Shown: positions 8,707 to 18,017 of the stretch, piece by piece
Layout: each line of letters opens with the position of its first letter
Position numbering within the stretch: the stretch's first letter is position 1
Source: Catellatospora bangladeshensis
GTDB taxonomy: Bacteria > Actinomycetota > Actinomycetes > Mycobacteriales > Micromonosporaceae
Assembly: GCF_016862575.1 (NCBI RefSeq)
Contig: NZ_BONF01000026.1
Coordinates: 1-64,000, forward strand
Reading direction: 5' to 3'
DNA length: 64,000 bases
Made by a program: the position numbers and the translations under genes
Notes under the pieces: model-generated
Database searches by the model: none
What the model saw: only the letters and a program-made list of their open reading frames with translations
What the model was told of the DNA's origin: nothing

Positions 8707-9516
8707 TCAGCCCGCGTAACCGAGCTGCTCGGAGATCCGCGCGGCCGCCGCGACCAGCTCGTCGGCGGTCTCGCCCTCGGGCTTGAAGCGGGCGGCGGGG
8801 CCGGCCACGCTCAGCACCGCCACCACGTGCCCGTCGTGGTCGAACACGGGCGCCGCGATGGACGCCGCCCCGGCCTGGCGCTCGCCCAGCGAGGTCGCGT
8901 ACCCGCGCTTGCGGATCGCCGACAGCTCCTTGCGCAGCTTCGCGGGGTCGGTGATGGTCTTGTCGGTCAGCGCCTGCAGCGGGTGGCGCTCCAGGTAGGA
9001 CTCGACCTCGGCCTCGGGCAGGAACGCCAGGAACGCCTTCGACGAGCCGCCCGCGTGCAACGGGTACGGGATGCCGAGCGTCACCTCCATGCGCAGCTCC
9101 TGGTCGGGCACGACCTGGTCGACGTAGAGGCGGGTGTCGCCGCGGCGCAGCGACAGGGTGGCCGTCTCTCCGGTCTGCTCGGCGAGCGCGCGCAGCTCGG
9201 GGGCGGCCATCGCGCGCAGGTCGGTGCGGGCCAGGTAGGCGCGGCCCAGCGCCACGGCGGCGTGGCCGAGCGCGTACCGGCGGGTCACCGGGTCGACGGT
9301 GATGAGGTCGCGGCTGCGCAGCGCGGTGAGGATGCGGTGCACCGCGGCCTTGGTCAGGCCGAGTGAGGTGGCGATCTCGGTGACGCCCAGGTCGGGCTGA
9401 CCGCTGCGGCCGAAGTAGAGCAGCACGTCCATCGCACGCTCGACGGCGGCGATGGAGCGGGACTGGCTGTCGTCGTCGGCGGTGGTGGTCGCCTTCGCTG
9501 CGGCGCTGGTCGGCAC
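8707..9516 (-). CDS. IclR-family transcriptional regulator
   Basis: 269 residues. An N-terminal winged helix-turn-helix (recognition region VTEIATSLGLTKAAVHRILTAL, residues ~45-66) is followed by the IclR effector-binding domain with the LYVDQV, HAGGSSKAFLAF and AAPVFDHDGHVVAVLSVAGP motifs. I chose the GTG at 9516, which follows AGGAGG at the correct distance. It is divergent from the catabolic operon at 9666 with an operator in between. It is the obvious candidate to bind the GAAAC-N3-GTTTC-N7-GAAAC sites found across the window; the effector is unknown. Confidence 0.88.
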   Translation of the reverse strand: MPTSAAAKATTTADDDSQSRSIAAVERAMDVLLYFGRSGQPDLGVTEIATSLGLTKAAVHRILTALRSRDLITVDPVTRRYALGHAAVALGRAYLARTDLRAMAAPELRALAEQTGETATLSLRRGDTRLYVDQVVPDQELRMEVTLGIPYPLHAGGSSKAFLAFLPEAEVESYLERHPLQALTDKTITDPAKLRKELSAIRKRGYATSLGERQAGAASIAAPVFDHDGHVVAVLSVAGPAARFKPEGETADELVAAAARISEQLGYAG

Positions 9517-9625
9517 GGGGCCCCTCCTGTCGGCACGGACGCCCGTCAGTGTAGATCGCCGCGCGCCCACGGCGCAGAGGCCGCACGGGCGTTGACACGG
9601 CTACCGCCGAGTCGTTACCTTCACG

Positions 9626-9650
9626 GCAACAGCGTTTCCTTATGCGAAAC
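9626..9650 (+). promoter_or_regulatory. Predicted IclR-type operator between iclR and the catabolic operon
   Basis: GCAAC, AGC, GTTTC, seven bases, GAAAC: one mismatch in the first half-site. It is placed so that it could control both the flavin reductase operon and the divergent iclR gene. Confidence 0.65.
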
Positions 9651-9665
9651 AAGGGCGGTGCAGGG

Positions 9666-10649
9666 GTGGACAGCGGGCAGCTGCGTGCCGTGCTCAGCCA
9701 GTGGCCGAGCGGCGTCGCCGTGGTGACCACCGTGACGACCGGGCCGGACGGCTCCCGGCGCGTGCACGGCATGACGGCCAGCTCATTCTCCTCCGTCAGC
9801 CTCGATCCGCCACTGGTCTCCGTCTGCCTGGGCAATCATCTCCCGACACACGCGCTGGTGCGCGAGTCGGGGGTGTTCGCGATCAGTTTCCTCGGCAAGG
9901 ACCAGGCCGACATCGGCCGCCGCTTCGCGGGCATGACCCCGGGCACGACCGACCGTTTCGCCGGCACCGAGTGGGTCACCGGGCCGACCGGCAGCCCCAT
10001 GCTCGCCGAGGCGACCGGGCGGCTGGACTGCGCCGTCGAGCACGCCTACCCCGGCGGCGACCACACCATCTTCGTCGGGCGGGTGCTCGAGGCGGACACG
10101 CCCCGGGTCACCGCGCCGCTGCTGTTCCACTCGCGCAGCTGGGGCCAGCTCGCCGACCCGCTCCCGCCCGAGATCACCATGACCGTGCTGGACGGCCGGG
10201 AGGCCACCGGCCCGGTGCTGACCGTACGGGACCGGGCCGACCTGGCCCGCGCCCGCGAGCTGGCCGAGGCCGGCCCGGTGCGGGTATACGTCGCCGACGC
10301 GTTCGCCCCCGAGCGGGAGTCCACCGTGCTGGCCGCGCTCGACGCGCTGGCCGGGCTGCCCGCCGTCGACATCGGCTGCGCCGAGCACAGCGCCGCGTCG
10401 CCGCTGCAGGTGCGCCGCGTGCTGCAGGACGCCGTGGTACGCGTACGCCCGGCCGCGCTGCACGTGCGGCTGCTCGCGCACCACGGGCTCGGGCTGGTCA
10501 ACGCGCTGGTCGCGATGAAGAGCGGCGTGCACCGCTTCGACACCGTGCTCGACCCGGCCTCCGGCGGCCTGCCCGCCCGCGACCTGCTGCTGCTGGCCCG
10601 CCAGCTCGGCGTGGTCTGCGCCGACCCCCTCGTACCCGACCTCGCCTGA
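9666..10649 (+). CDS. Flavin reductase domain fused to a degenerate HMG-CoA-lyase-like domain
   Basis: 327 residues. Residues 1-165 are a flavin reductase-like (HpaC type) domain with GMTASSFSSVSLDPPLVSVCL and the DHTIFVGRV strand, which supplies reduced flavin to a partner monooxygenase. Residues ~175-327 resemble the C-terminal half of HMG-CoA lyase/homocitrate synthase TIM barrels (VDIG, then LHVRLLAHHGLGLVNALVAM, then FDT), but the HxH metal motif is lost and the CPYA loop is missing, so this half is probably non-catalytic. The start is the GTG at 9666; the ATG at 9642 lies inside the operator. First gene of the operon. Confidence 0.7.
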   Translation: MDSGQLRAVLSQWPSGVAVVTTVTTGPDGSRRVHGMTASSFSSVSLDPPLVSVCLGNHLPTHALVRESGVFAISFLGKDQADIGRRFAGMTPGTTDRFAGTEWVTGPTGSPMLAEATGRLDCAVEHAYPGGDHTIFVGRVLEADTPRVTAPLLFHSRSWGQLADPLPPEITMTVLDGREATGPVLTVRDRADLARARELAEAGPVRVYVADAFAPERESTVLAALDALAGLPAVDIGCAEHSAASPLQVRRVLQDAVVRVRPAALHVRLLAHHGLGLVNALVAMKSGVHRFDTVLDPASGGLPARDLLLLARQLGVVCADPLVPDLA

Positions 10650-10672
10650 ACATCCACAAGGGAGAAAGTGCC

Positions 10673-11959
10673 ATGGCCGACCGGCTCACCGGCGAACGCC
10701 TCGTCGACGACATGACCGCCGCCGAGCGCGAGCGCGCGATGCGGGTCGAGGCGGTGCTGCCCGCGCTGCGGGCCGCCGCCGAGGCCGCCGACGCCGCGGG
10801 CGAGTTCCCCGCCGGACACGTGGACCTGCTGCGCGAGGCCGGGCTGCTCGGCCTGGTCGTGCCGGAGGAGCACGGCGGCCTGGGCGGCTCGCTGCGCGAC
10901 CTGGCGGCGGCGACGTACGCGATGGGCACGGCCTGCCCGTCGACGGCGCTGGCCTACTTCTTCCACAACACCAGCGCCTCGCGCGGGCTGCTGCCGCTGG
11001 AGGCGATCGACGCCGGGCTGTTCGACGACGCCGACGTGCCGGTGGTGCGGGCCTTCGCGGAGAAGGTGCTGACAAGGATGGCGGGCGGCACCTGGCTGGC
11101 CAACTTCGCCAGCGAATCGGTCAAGAGCGCGAGCGCGAACATCGCCATCTCCACGACGGCCCGCCGCGCGACCCGCGACGGCGTCGAGGGCTGGCTGGTC
11201 ACCGGCGAGAAGTCGTTCGGCTGCGCCACCGGGGTCGCCGACACGTACCTGGTCACCGCGCGGCTGGACGGAACCGACACGGCCGAGGGCCTGGCGCTGT
11301 TCCTGGTGCCGCGCGAGGCCGAGGGGGTCGCGTCCCGCCCGTCCTGGGACGGCCTGGGCATGCGCGGCTCGGCCAACCACGGCGTCACGCTGCGCGACGT
11401 GTGGATCCCGGCCGACGAGGCGCTGACCGTGCCGGGCGCGTTCGTGAAGATGCTGCAGTGCAGCCGGGGCAGCTTCGTCGGCAACCAGCTCGCCATCACC
11501 GCGGTCTACGTCGGCTGCGCGCAGGGCGTGTACGACGAGACCCTGCAGCGGCTGACCGCCAAGACCTTCGCCGACACCGGCCGTCCCATTGCCGAGTCCC
11601 CCATGCACCAGGTGATCATCGGTGACATGACGGAGAACCTGGAGACGGCGTACCTGTGGCTGCGCCGCCAGCTGCTGCTGGAGACGTCCGAGCCGCCGCT
11701 CGCCCCGAAGGACGACGTCTACCGGCAGTGGCGGCTGGCCAAGGGCTCGATCTGCGAGAACGCGTTCGCGGTCGCGGTGGGCGCGTTCAAGGCGTGCGGC
11801 ACCTCCGGCGCGACGCTGCACGGCACGATGGGCCGCGCCCTGCGCGACCTGGCGATGGGCCTGGTCATGACGTTCCCGCCGGAGCGCGGCCGGCTGGAGG
11901 CCGCCTCGATGGTGACCGCCGCCCGCGCCAACAACCTCTTCGGGAACGTGGCCGCATGA
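10673..11959 (+). CDS. Acyl-CoA dehydrogenase-like flavoprotein (possible flavin monooxygenase)
   Basis: 428 residues with the three-domain acyl-CoA dehydrogenase fold: helical N-terminus, a central barrel (GEKSFGCATGVADTYLVTA, GLGMRGSANHGVTLRDVWIP) and a C-terminal helical bundle. Being next to a flavin reductase suggests it may act as a two-component monooxygenase (HpaB/DszC type) rather than a true dehydrogenase; sequence alone does not decide. The ATG follows AAGGGAGA. Its stop overlaps the next start as ATGA. Confidence 0.75.
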   Translation: MADRLTGERLVDDMTAAERERAMRVEAVLPALRAAAEAADAAGEFPAGHVDLLREAGLLGLVVPEEHGGLGGSLRDLAAATYAMGTACPSTALAYFFHNTSASRGLLPLEAIDAGLFDDADVPVVRAFAEKVLTRMAGGTWLANFASESVKSASANIAISTTARRATRDGVEGWLVTGEKSFGCATGVADTYLVTARLDGTDTAEGLALFLVPREAEGVASRPSWDGLGMRGSANHGVTLRDVWIPADEALTVPGAFVKMLQCSRGSFVGNQLAITAVYVGCAQGVYDETLQRLTAKTFADTGRPIAESPMHQVIIGDMTENLETAYLWLRRQLLLETSEPPLAPKDDVYRQWRLAKGSICENAFAVAVGAFKACGTSGATLHGTMGRALRDLAMGLVMTFPPERGRLEAASMVTAARANNLFGNVAA

Positions 11960-13476
11960 GCGCCGACGAGCCGATGACGCCGGGCGCCGCGTCGGCGACG
12001 GCCGCGGTCGTGACACCGCCGATCGCCGACCTGGTCGGCGGGGAGTGGGCGCCGTGCACCGCGCAGCTCGGTTTCTCGCTGGAGGATCCGGCGACCGGAC
12101 GCCCGGTGACCGTGGCGGCCGGGTCGGACCCGCACCGGGTGGAGCAGGCGATCGCCGGGGCCGCCGCACTGCACGCCGCCGGAACGTGGCAGCGGGTGCC
12201 CGCCGCCGAGCGCGCCGACGTGCTCGACGCGGTCGCCACCGAGGTCGAGGCCGCCGCGCCCGAGATCACCGCGCTGGAGGCGTACGCGACCGGCGTGCCG
12301 ATCCGGCAGACCGGGATGCTGTCGGTGATCCTCGGCGGCGCGTTCCGGCTGGCCGCGATGCAGCTGCGGGAGGGCTGGCTGAGCAGTGCGCTGCCGCGCG
12401 AGGACGGCCGCCTGGCGCACGTCGACCGGCTGCCCTGGGGCCCGGCCGCGTGCGTGGTCCCGTGGAACGCGCCCGCCCCGATGGCCGCGCACAAGGCCGC
12501 CAACGCGCTCGCCGCGGGCTGCCCCACCATCGTCAAGCCCAGCGAGTACGCCCCCTACGGCACCCAGGCCCTGGCCGCCGCCGTGGCCCGCGCGCTCGCC
12601 GCCGCCGGGCTGCCCGGCGGCCTGTTCCAGCTCGTGCACGGCGACGCCGGCACCGGCGCCCGAGTGGTGGGCGACCCGCGCATCCGCGCCGTGTCGTTCA
12701 CCGGTGGGCTCGCGGGCGGCCGGGCCGTGGCAGCGGCGTGCGCGTACGACATCAAGCCGGTGCAGCTCGAACTCGGCGGCAACAACCCGCTGGTCATCCT
12801 GCCCGACGCGGACCCCGCCGACGCCGCCCGCGCCGCCGCCGACCTGCTCACCACGCTCAACGGGCAGTGGTGCCGGGCGCTGGGCCGCCTCATCGTGCCC
12901 GCCGCGCGCGCCGAGGAGATCCTGCGGGCGACCCTCGACCGGCTCGCCGCGCTGAGCGCCGGGTCCCCACTGGACCCGGAAACCGACTACGGCCCGCTGG
13001 TGCACTCCGGGCACCTGGCCCGGGTCGCCGCGGCCCGCGACGCGCTGGTCGCGCACGGCGGCACCGCGCACACCGCGCTGACCGTGCCCGGCGAGGGCAA
13101 CTTCCTCAGCCCGGCGCTGGTCACCGGCGTCTCCCCCGCGCACACGCTGCACGAGATCTTCGGGCCGGTCGCCGCTGTGCACCCGTACACGACCATCGAT
13201 GAGGCGGTCGAGCTGGCCAACGGCACCCCGTACGGGCTGGAGGCGTACGTGCAGGGCTCCGACGAGGAGCAGGCGCTGGCCGTGGCCCGGCGGCTCACCG
13301 CGGGCGAGGTCAAGGTCAACGGGTCGAGCATCATGAGCCTGCACCTGTTCACCCCGCGCCCGGCCTGGGGCCTGTCCGGCTACTCGGAGGAGGGCACGGC
13401 CGAGACGCTGCGCTTCTTCACCAACCCTCGGGTCGTCGGCGTCGAGGGCGGCTTCGCGCTGCACGGCCGCCCGTGA
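11956..13476 (+). CDS. NAD(P)-dependent aldehyde dehydrogenase
   Basis: 506 residues with a full aldehyde dehydrogenase core. The general base is Glu272 (LELGGNNP), the nucleophile Cys306 (NGQWCRAL); the nucleotide-binding PWNAP and FTGG motifs are also present. It would oxidise an aldehyde from the pathway to an acid. The start overlaps the preceding stop (ATGA) and its own stop overlaps the next GTG, so the genes are translationally coupled. Confidence 0.85.
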   Translation: MSADEPMTPGAASATAAVVTPPIADLVGGEWAPCTAQLGFSLEDPATGRPVTVAAGSDPHRVEQAIAGAAALHAAGTWQRVPAAERADVLDAVATEVEAAAPEITALEAYATGVPIRQTGMLSVILGGAFRLAAMQLREGWLSSALPREDGRLAHVDRLPWGPAACVVPWNAPAPMAAHKAANALAAGCPTIVKPSEYAPYGTQALAAAVARALAAAGLPGGLFQLVHGDAGTGARVVGDPRIRAVSFTGGLAGGRAVAAACAYDIKPVQLELGGNNPLVILPDADPADAARAAADLLTTLNGQWCRALGRLIVPAARAEEILRATLDRLAALSAGSPLDPETDYGPLVHSGHLARVAAARDALVAHGGTAHTALTVPGEGNFLSPALVTGVSPAHTLHEIFGPVAAVHPYTTIDEAVELANGTPYGLEAYVQGSDEEQALAVARRLTAGEVKVNGSSIMSLHLFTPRPAWGLSGYSEEGTAETLRFFTNPRVVGVEGGFALHGRP

Positions 13477-14510
13477 CCGCCGCGGCGCTGCGGGCCCTGC
13501 TCGCCTCCGGCCGGGTCACCCACCTGCCCGGCGTGTACGACCCGCCCACCGCCACCCTGGCGGTGCGGGCCGGGCACCGCGCCGCGCACCTGTCCGGCGC
13601 CGCCTGCGCCGCGCTCGACCTGGGCCTGCCCGACCTCGGCTACGTGCACGGCACCCACCTGGCCGAACGTGCCTCGCGGCTCGTGCCCGCGCTCGGCGGC
13701 GCGCCGCTGCTCGCCGACGCCGACACCGGTTACGGCGACGCGCTGCAGGCCGTGTGGACCGCCCGCCGCTACGCCGCCGCCGGGATCTCCGGCCTGCACC
13801 TGGAGGACCAGGTCCAGCCCAAGCGCTGCGGCCACCTGGCCGGCAAGGAGCTGATCGGCGCCGACGCGGCCGCCCGCAAGATCCGCGCGGTGACCGGCGA
13901 CGGGACCGGCCTGGTCGTGGTCGCCCGCACCGACGCGTACTCCGTCAACGGGCTGGACGACGCGATCGCCCGCGCCCGCGCCTACGCGGCGGCCGGGGCC
14001 GACGCGGTCTTCCTCGAAGGCGTGTCCGACCTCGACGAACTCGCCCACGCCCACGCCGCGCTGCCCGGCGTCCCGCTGGTCCTCAACCGCTCCGAGGCAG
14101 CCGGGGCCGCCCCACGCGGTGCGGCGCGCGCAGACGACTGCGCGGCAGACGGCAACCCAGAAGTTGCCGAGGAAGCCCAGAAGTTGCCGGCCACACCGGA
14201 GACCATGCCGCCCGGCGCGGACGCCCACCCGGCGGCAGGCGAACATCGCGCGGCGGCTCACAACTTCTGTGTTGTACCCACAACGCAGAAGTTGTGGGCC
14301 ACGGACGCAGACCTCGCCGCGGTCGGCGTGCGGCTCGTGCTGCACCCGGTTGCGCCCCTGCTCGCCGCGCTGCGCGCCGCCGCCGACGCCTACGCCGCGA
14401 TCGCCGCCACCGGCCACGCCACGGGCGTCGACCGGATGGCCTGGTCCGCCTTCACCTCCCTGGTCGGCCAGGACGACGCGCTGGCCCTCGACGCCCGATA
14501 CGCCGTCTAG
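13473..14510 (+). CDS. Isocitrate lyase/PEP mutase-family enzyme with in-frame palindromic insert
   Basis: 345 residues; typical relatives are about 250-290. The family core is present: LLADADTGYGD, the metal-binding region HLEDQ, PKRCGHL (catalytic Cys of the KKCGH-type loop) and VVARTDA. Such enzymes cleave C-C bonds of 2-hydroxy- or methyl-dicarboxylates or decarboxylate oxaloacetate. Residues ~214-277 do not belong to the family. They carry two palindrome-encoded 13-mers (residues 227-239 and 263-275) and replace a surface loop just before the C-terminal strand GVRLVLHPV. The excess length equals this insert. Confidence 0.8.
   Translation: MTAAALRALLASGRVTHLPGVYDPPTATLAVRAGHRAAHLSGAACAALDLGLPDLGYVHGTHLAERASRLVPALGGAPLLADADTGYGDALQAVWTARRYAAAGISGLHLEDQVQPKRCGHLAGKELIGADAAARKIRAVTGDGTGLVVVARTDAYSVNGLDDAIARARAYAAAGADAVFLEGVSDLDELAHAHAALPGVPLVLNRSEAAGAAPRGAARADDCAADGNPEVAEEAQKLPATPETMPPGADAHPAAGEHRAAAHNFCVVPTTQKLWATDADLAAVGVRLVLHPVAPLLAALRAAADAYAAIAATGHATGVDRMAWSAFTSLVGQDDALALDARYAV
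14151..14189 (+). repeat. In-frame palindromic element, module A of insertion 1
   Basis: 39 bp coding GNPEVAEEAQKLP inside the isocitrate-lyase-family gene. Its GGCAAC...GTTGCC sub-palindromes and CCAGAAGTTG core match the modules in the two other host genes and are read in the same frame. Confidence 0.65.
14259..14297 (+). repeat. In-frame palindromic element, module B of insertion 1
   Basis: 39 bp coding HNFCVVPTTQKLW. The arms pair over 17 bp with one mismatch around a 4-base centre, so the mRNA should form a tight hairpin. Confidence 0.75.
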
Positions 14511-14522
14511 CGAGGAGAACAC

Positions 14523-15674
14523 ATGACCCACGTCGCCGTCGCCGGTGCCGGGCCGGTCGGGCTGACCGCCGCGCTGGCCCTCGCCCGGCAGGGCGCCCGG
14601 GTGACCGTGCTGGAGGCGGGCGAGGGCCTGGCCGCCGAGTCGCGGGCGTCCACGTTCCACCCGCCCACCCTGGAGATGCTCGCCGAGCTGGGCGCCGTCG
14701 ACGAGGTCCTCGCCCGAGGGCTGACCGCGCCGACGTTCGCCTACCGCGACCGCGCCGCCGGGCACGTGGCCACCCTCGACCTGGCCGTGCTCGCCGGGGA
14801 CACCCCGTACCCGTACCGGGTGCAGCTCGAACAGTCCAAACTCACCCCGATCCTGGCCGAGCACCTGGGCCGCCTGGGTGGCGAGATCCGCTTCGGGCAG
14901 ACGGTCACCGGCGCGGAGACCACCACCACGGGGGTACGCGTCCACGCAGGCGCGACGGCCCTCGACGCCGACTGGCTCATCGCCGCCGACGGAGCGCACT
15001 CGGCCGTGCGCCGTTGCCTCGGCGTGGAGTTCGCCGGCATCACCTACCCCGAGCGCTTCCTGGTGGCCTCGACCGACGAGGACCTGCATGCGCTGCTCGA
15101 CGCGCTCGCCGAGGTCAACTACGTGTTCGACCCGGTGGACTGGTCGGTGCTGCTGCGTACGCCCGACCACTGGCGGGTGCTGCTGCCCACCCCGGACGGC
15201 TCGCCCGACGAGGCCGAGCTGGCCCGGCTCGACACGCGCCTGCGGCAGATCGCCGACCCGGGGCGGCCGTGGCGGGTCGCGCACGCCAGCATCTACCGCG
15301 TCCACCAGCGGGTGGCCGTGTCGTTCCAGCACGGCCGCGTGCTGCTGGCCGGGGACGCCGCGCACGTCAACAACCCGCTCGGCGGGCTCGGCATGAACTC
15401 CGGCATCCACGACGCCGTCGCGTACGCCGCCGCCCTGGCCGGTCCGGACCAGGAGCAGGCCGTCACTACCGCAGCCGCCGACCGCCGCCGGATCGCGCTG
15501 GAGTACGTGCAGACCGTCTCGCACCGCAACTACGAGCGCCTCACCGCCACCGACCCGGCCGCCCGCGCCGCCCACCTCGACGAGCTGCGCGCCATCGCCG
15601 CCGACCCCGCCCGGTCGCGGGCGTACCTGCTGCGCGCCTGCATGATGGCGTCGCTGCGCCCGGTGACCGCGTGA
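14523..15674 (+). CDS. FAD-dependent aromatic hydroxylase-type monooxygenase
   Basis: 383 residues of the group A flavoprotein monooxygenases. The FAD-binding GAGPVG motif is at residues 8-13, the DG motif is ADGAHS near 160 and the GD motif is LLAGDAAHVNNPLGGLGMN near 280. It lacks the C-terminal thioredoxin-like domain of phenol hydroxylases. It would hydroxylate a phenolic or related ring with NAD(P)H and O2. AGGAGAA precedes the ATG, and its end overlaps the next GTG. Confidence 0.85.
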   Translation: MTHVAVAGAGPVGLTAALALARQGARVTVLEAGEGLAAESRASTFHPPTLEMLAELGAVDEVLARGLTAPTFAYRDRAAGHVATLDLAVLAGDTPYPYRVQLEQSKLTPILAEHLGRLGGEIRFGQTVTGAETTTTGVRVHAGATALDADWLIAADGAHSAVRRCLGVEFAGITYPERFLVASTDEDLHALLDALAEVNYVFDPVDWSVLLRTPDHWRVLLPTPDGSPDEAELARLDTRLRQIADPGRPWRVAHASIYRVHQRVAVSFQHGRVLLAGDAAHVNNPLGGLGMNSGIHDAVAYAAALAGPDQEQAVTTAAADRRRIALEYVQTVSHRNYERLTATDPAARAAHLDELRAIAADPARSRAYLLRACMMASLRPVTA

Positions 15675-17164
15675 GTCCCGTGCCGCTGTCCGGACCCGAG
15701 TCCGGCGAAACGGTCCCCGGCGGCGGCCAGGTCGCCCGGTACAACCCCGCCCGGGTGTACGAGCTGGTCGGCACCGTGCCCGCGGCGTCGCCGGAGCAGG
15801 TGGACCGGCTGGTCCAGGCCGCCGACGCCGCACAGCGTCCCTGGGCCGCGACCCCGGCGCACGAGCGGGCCGCGCTGCTGCGGGCCGCCGCCGACACCGT
15901 CGAGCCCCACCTGCCGACCCTGGCCGAGCTGCTGGCCCGCGAGTCCGGCAAGGTGCTGGCCGACTGCCGCGGCGAGATCGGCTTCGCGCTGACGTTCCTG
16001 CGCTGGGTCGCCGATCGGGCACCGGGGGTGCTCGCGGACACCGAGGTCGACGACACGGCCGGCCGCCTGCTGCAACGGCGCCGCCCGTACGGGGTCGTCG
16101 CCGCGATCACCCCGTGGAACGCCCCGATCATCCTGTCCCTGCTGAAGATCGGCCCCGCGCTGGCCGCCGGCAACACCGTCGTGGTCAAGCCGTCGCCGCT
16201 GGCGCCGCTCACCATCGACCGCGTGGTACGCCTGCTCGCCGGAGCGCTGCCCCCGGACCTGCTGCACGCCGTACACGGCGGCACCGAGGCGGGCGCGGCC
16301 CTGGTCGGGCACCCGCTGGTGCGCAAGGTCGCGTTCACCGGTGGCGACCGGGCCGCCCGGCACGTCGCCGCGACCGCCGCCACGCAGACCACCCCGACCG
16401 TGCTGGAGCTGGGCGGCAACGATCCGGTGCTGCTGCTCGGCGACGCCGACCTGTCCCCGGAGCCGATGCGCCGCCTCGTCATGGCGTCGTTCGCGACCAG
16501 CGGGCAGGTGTGCATGGCCGCTAAGCGCCTCTACCTGCCCGAATCACGGCGTGAGGAGTTCCTAGACGCGTACCTCGACGCGGCGCGGGAGGTGCTGTGC
16601 CTGGGCGACCCGCTCGCCGACGGCGTGAGCATGGGCCCGGTCGTCAGCGCCGAGGCGGCCGCCCGGGTGAACGGGCTGGTCGAGAACGCCGTGGCGCGCG
16701 GCGGCGGGGCGCTGCCCCTGGGCCGCGTCGACCCCGGCACCGACCTGCGCGCCGGTCACTTCGTCACCCCGACGCTGCTGGTCGGCGTACCAGAGGATGC
16801 CCCGGTCGTGACGGAGGAACAGTTCGGGCCGACGGTGCCCCTGCTGCTTTACCGCGACGAGTCCGATCTGGTCGCCCGCGCCAACGCGGGCGAACTCGGG
16901 CTCGGCGCGTCGGTCTGGTCGGCCGACGAGGAACGCGCGTTCGCCCTGGCCCGCCGCCTGGAGGCGGGCTTCGTCTTCGTCAACACGCACAACCGGACCG
17001 GCATGTCCCTGCGCGCCCCCTTCGGCGGCGTGAAGCGCTCCGGCTACGGCCGCGAGTACGGCGACGAGGGCATCACCGAGTACACCCAGACCTGCGTGGT
17101 GCACGCCCCGGCCGCGTTCCGGTCCGGTGGCGCGGGCGCGGCCGCGAACGCCTACCCGGCCTGA
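15671..17164 (+). CDS. NAD(P)-dependent aldehyde dehydrogenase, second copy
   Basis: 497 residues. Glu246 (LELGGNDP) and Cys281 (SGQVCMAAK) are the catalytic pair, and PFGGVKRSGYGRE marks the C-terminal substrate region. It is only distantly similar to the aldehyde dehydrogenase at 11956, so the operon probably handles two different aldehydes. It is the last gene of the 9666-17164 operon; the GTG start overlaps the monooxygenase stop. Confidence 0.85.
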   Translation: MSPVPLSGPESGETVPGGGQVARYNPARVYELVGTVPAASPEQVDRLVQAADAAQRPWAATPAHERAALLRAAADTVEPHLPTLAELLARESGKVLADCRGEIGFALTFLRWVADRAPGVLADTEVDDTAGRLLQRRRPYGVVAAITPWNAPIILSLLKIGPALAAGNTVVVKPSPLAPLTIDRVVRLLAGALPPDLLHAVHGGTEAGAALVGHPLVRKVAFTGGDRAARHVAATAATQTTPTVLELGGNDPVLLLGDADLSPEPMRRLVMASFATSGQVCMAAKRLYLPESRREEFLDAYLDAAREVLCLGDPLADGVSMGPVVSAEAAARVNGLVENAVARGGGALPLGRVDPGTDLRAGHFVTPTLLVGVPEDAPVVTEEQFGPTVPLLLYRDESDLVARANAGELGLGASVWSADEERAFALARRLEAGFVFVNTHNRTGMSLRAPFGGVKRSGYGREYGDEGITEYTQTCVVHAPAAFRSGGAGAAANAYPA

Positions 17165-17252
17165 AGCGCCGGGCCCGGTTGCGTAGACGGGAGTCCGGCG
17201 ATAGACCGGGAGGGGCGCATCCGGGCGCCGAAGGATACCGCGAGGAGCGGCC

Positions 17253-18008
17253 ATGGCAGCGTTCACCAGGTCCGACGACCTGCGGGGAGCGAGGTTCACC
17301 GGCGTGGACCTGCGCGGCGCCCGGTTCGTCGCGGCCGACCTGTCCGGCGTGGTGATGCGCGGAGTGGAGGTACGGCAGGCGGACATCGACGCGCCGTGGC
17401 TGCCGCACAGCGGGAGCTTCCTCGTCAACGGCGTCGACGTGATCCCGCTCGTCGAGGCCGAGCTCGACCGCCGCTTCCCCGGCCGTGCCGAGCGGCGCGC
17501 CGCCGACCCAGCGGGCCTGCGCGCGGCCTGGGCGGCGCTCGAACACGCCTGGTCGGCCGCGCTGGACCGGGTCGCCGGGATGCCGGAGGGCACGGTCGAC
17601 GTGTCCGTGGACGGCGAGTGGTCGTTCGCGCAGACGCTGCGGCACCTGGTCGTGGCCACGGACACGTGGCTGCGCCGGGCGATCCTGGAGATCGAGCAGC
17701 CCTACCACCCTCTCGGCCTGCTCGACGACGGCGCCGCCGGCAACGGCCTCGACATGTCGGTCTTCGCGACGGCCGCTCCCCCGTACGCCGAGGTGCTCGA
17801 GGTCCGGGCGGGCCGCGTCGCCATGGTCCGCGGCTTCCTGGCCACCGTCACCCCGGACGAGCTCGCCGTCCCGCGAACGAACCCGTGGGAGCCGGAGCAC
17901 CCGGAGACCACCCTGTCCTGCCTGCACGTGATCCTCGAGGAGGAGTGGGAGCACCTGCGCTACGCCCTGCGCGACCTCGACGCGATCGAGGCGAAGGCGG
18001 CGATCTAG
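17253..18008 (+). CDS. Pentapeptide-repeat plus DinB-like protein
   Basis: 251 residues. Residues ~9-38 hold a short run of pentapeptide-repeat-like units (ADLRGARF type). The remainder is a DinB/YfiT-like four-helix bundle with conserved histidines (LRHLVVATDTWLRR, CLHVILEEEWEHLRYALRDL) that normally bind a metal and a low-molecular-weight thiol. GAGGAG precedes the ATG. Monocistronic or paired with the downstream hydrolase; function unknown. Confidence 0.75.
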   Translation: MAAFTRSDDLRGARFTGVDLRGARFVAADLSGVVMRGVEVRQADIDAPWLPHSGSFLVNGVDVIPLVEAELDRRFPGRAERRAADPAGLRAAWAALEHAWSAALDRVAGMPEGTVDVSVDGEWSFAQTLRHLVVATDTWLRRAILEIEQPYHPLGLLDDGAAGNGLDMSVFATAAPPYAEVLEVRAGRVAMVRGFLATVTPDELAVPRTNPWEPEHPETTLSCLHVILEEEWEHLRYALRDLDAIEAKAAI

Positions 18009-18017
18009 GCTGCCCGC

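Noticed and set aside
9642-9665. ATG inside the operator as start of the flavin reductase
   Set aside because: It overlaps the third half-site; the GTG at 9666 begins the conserved domain.
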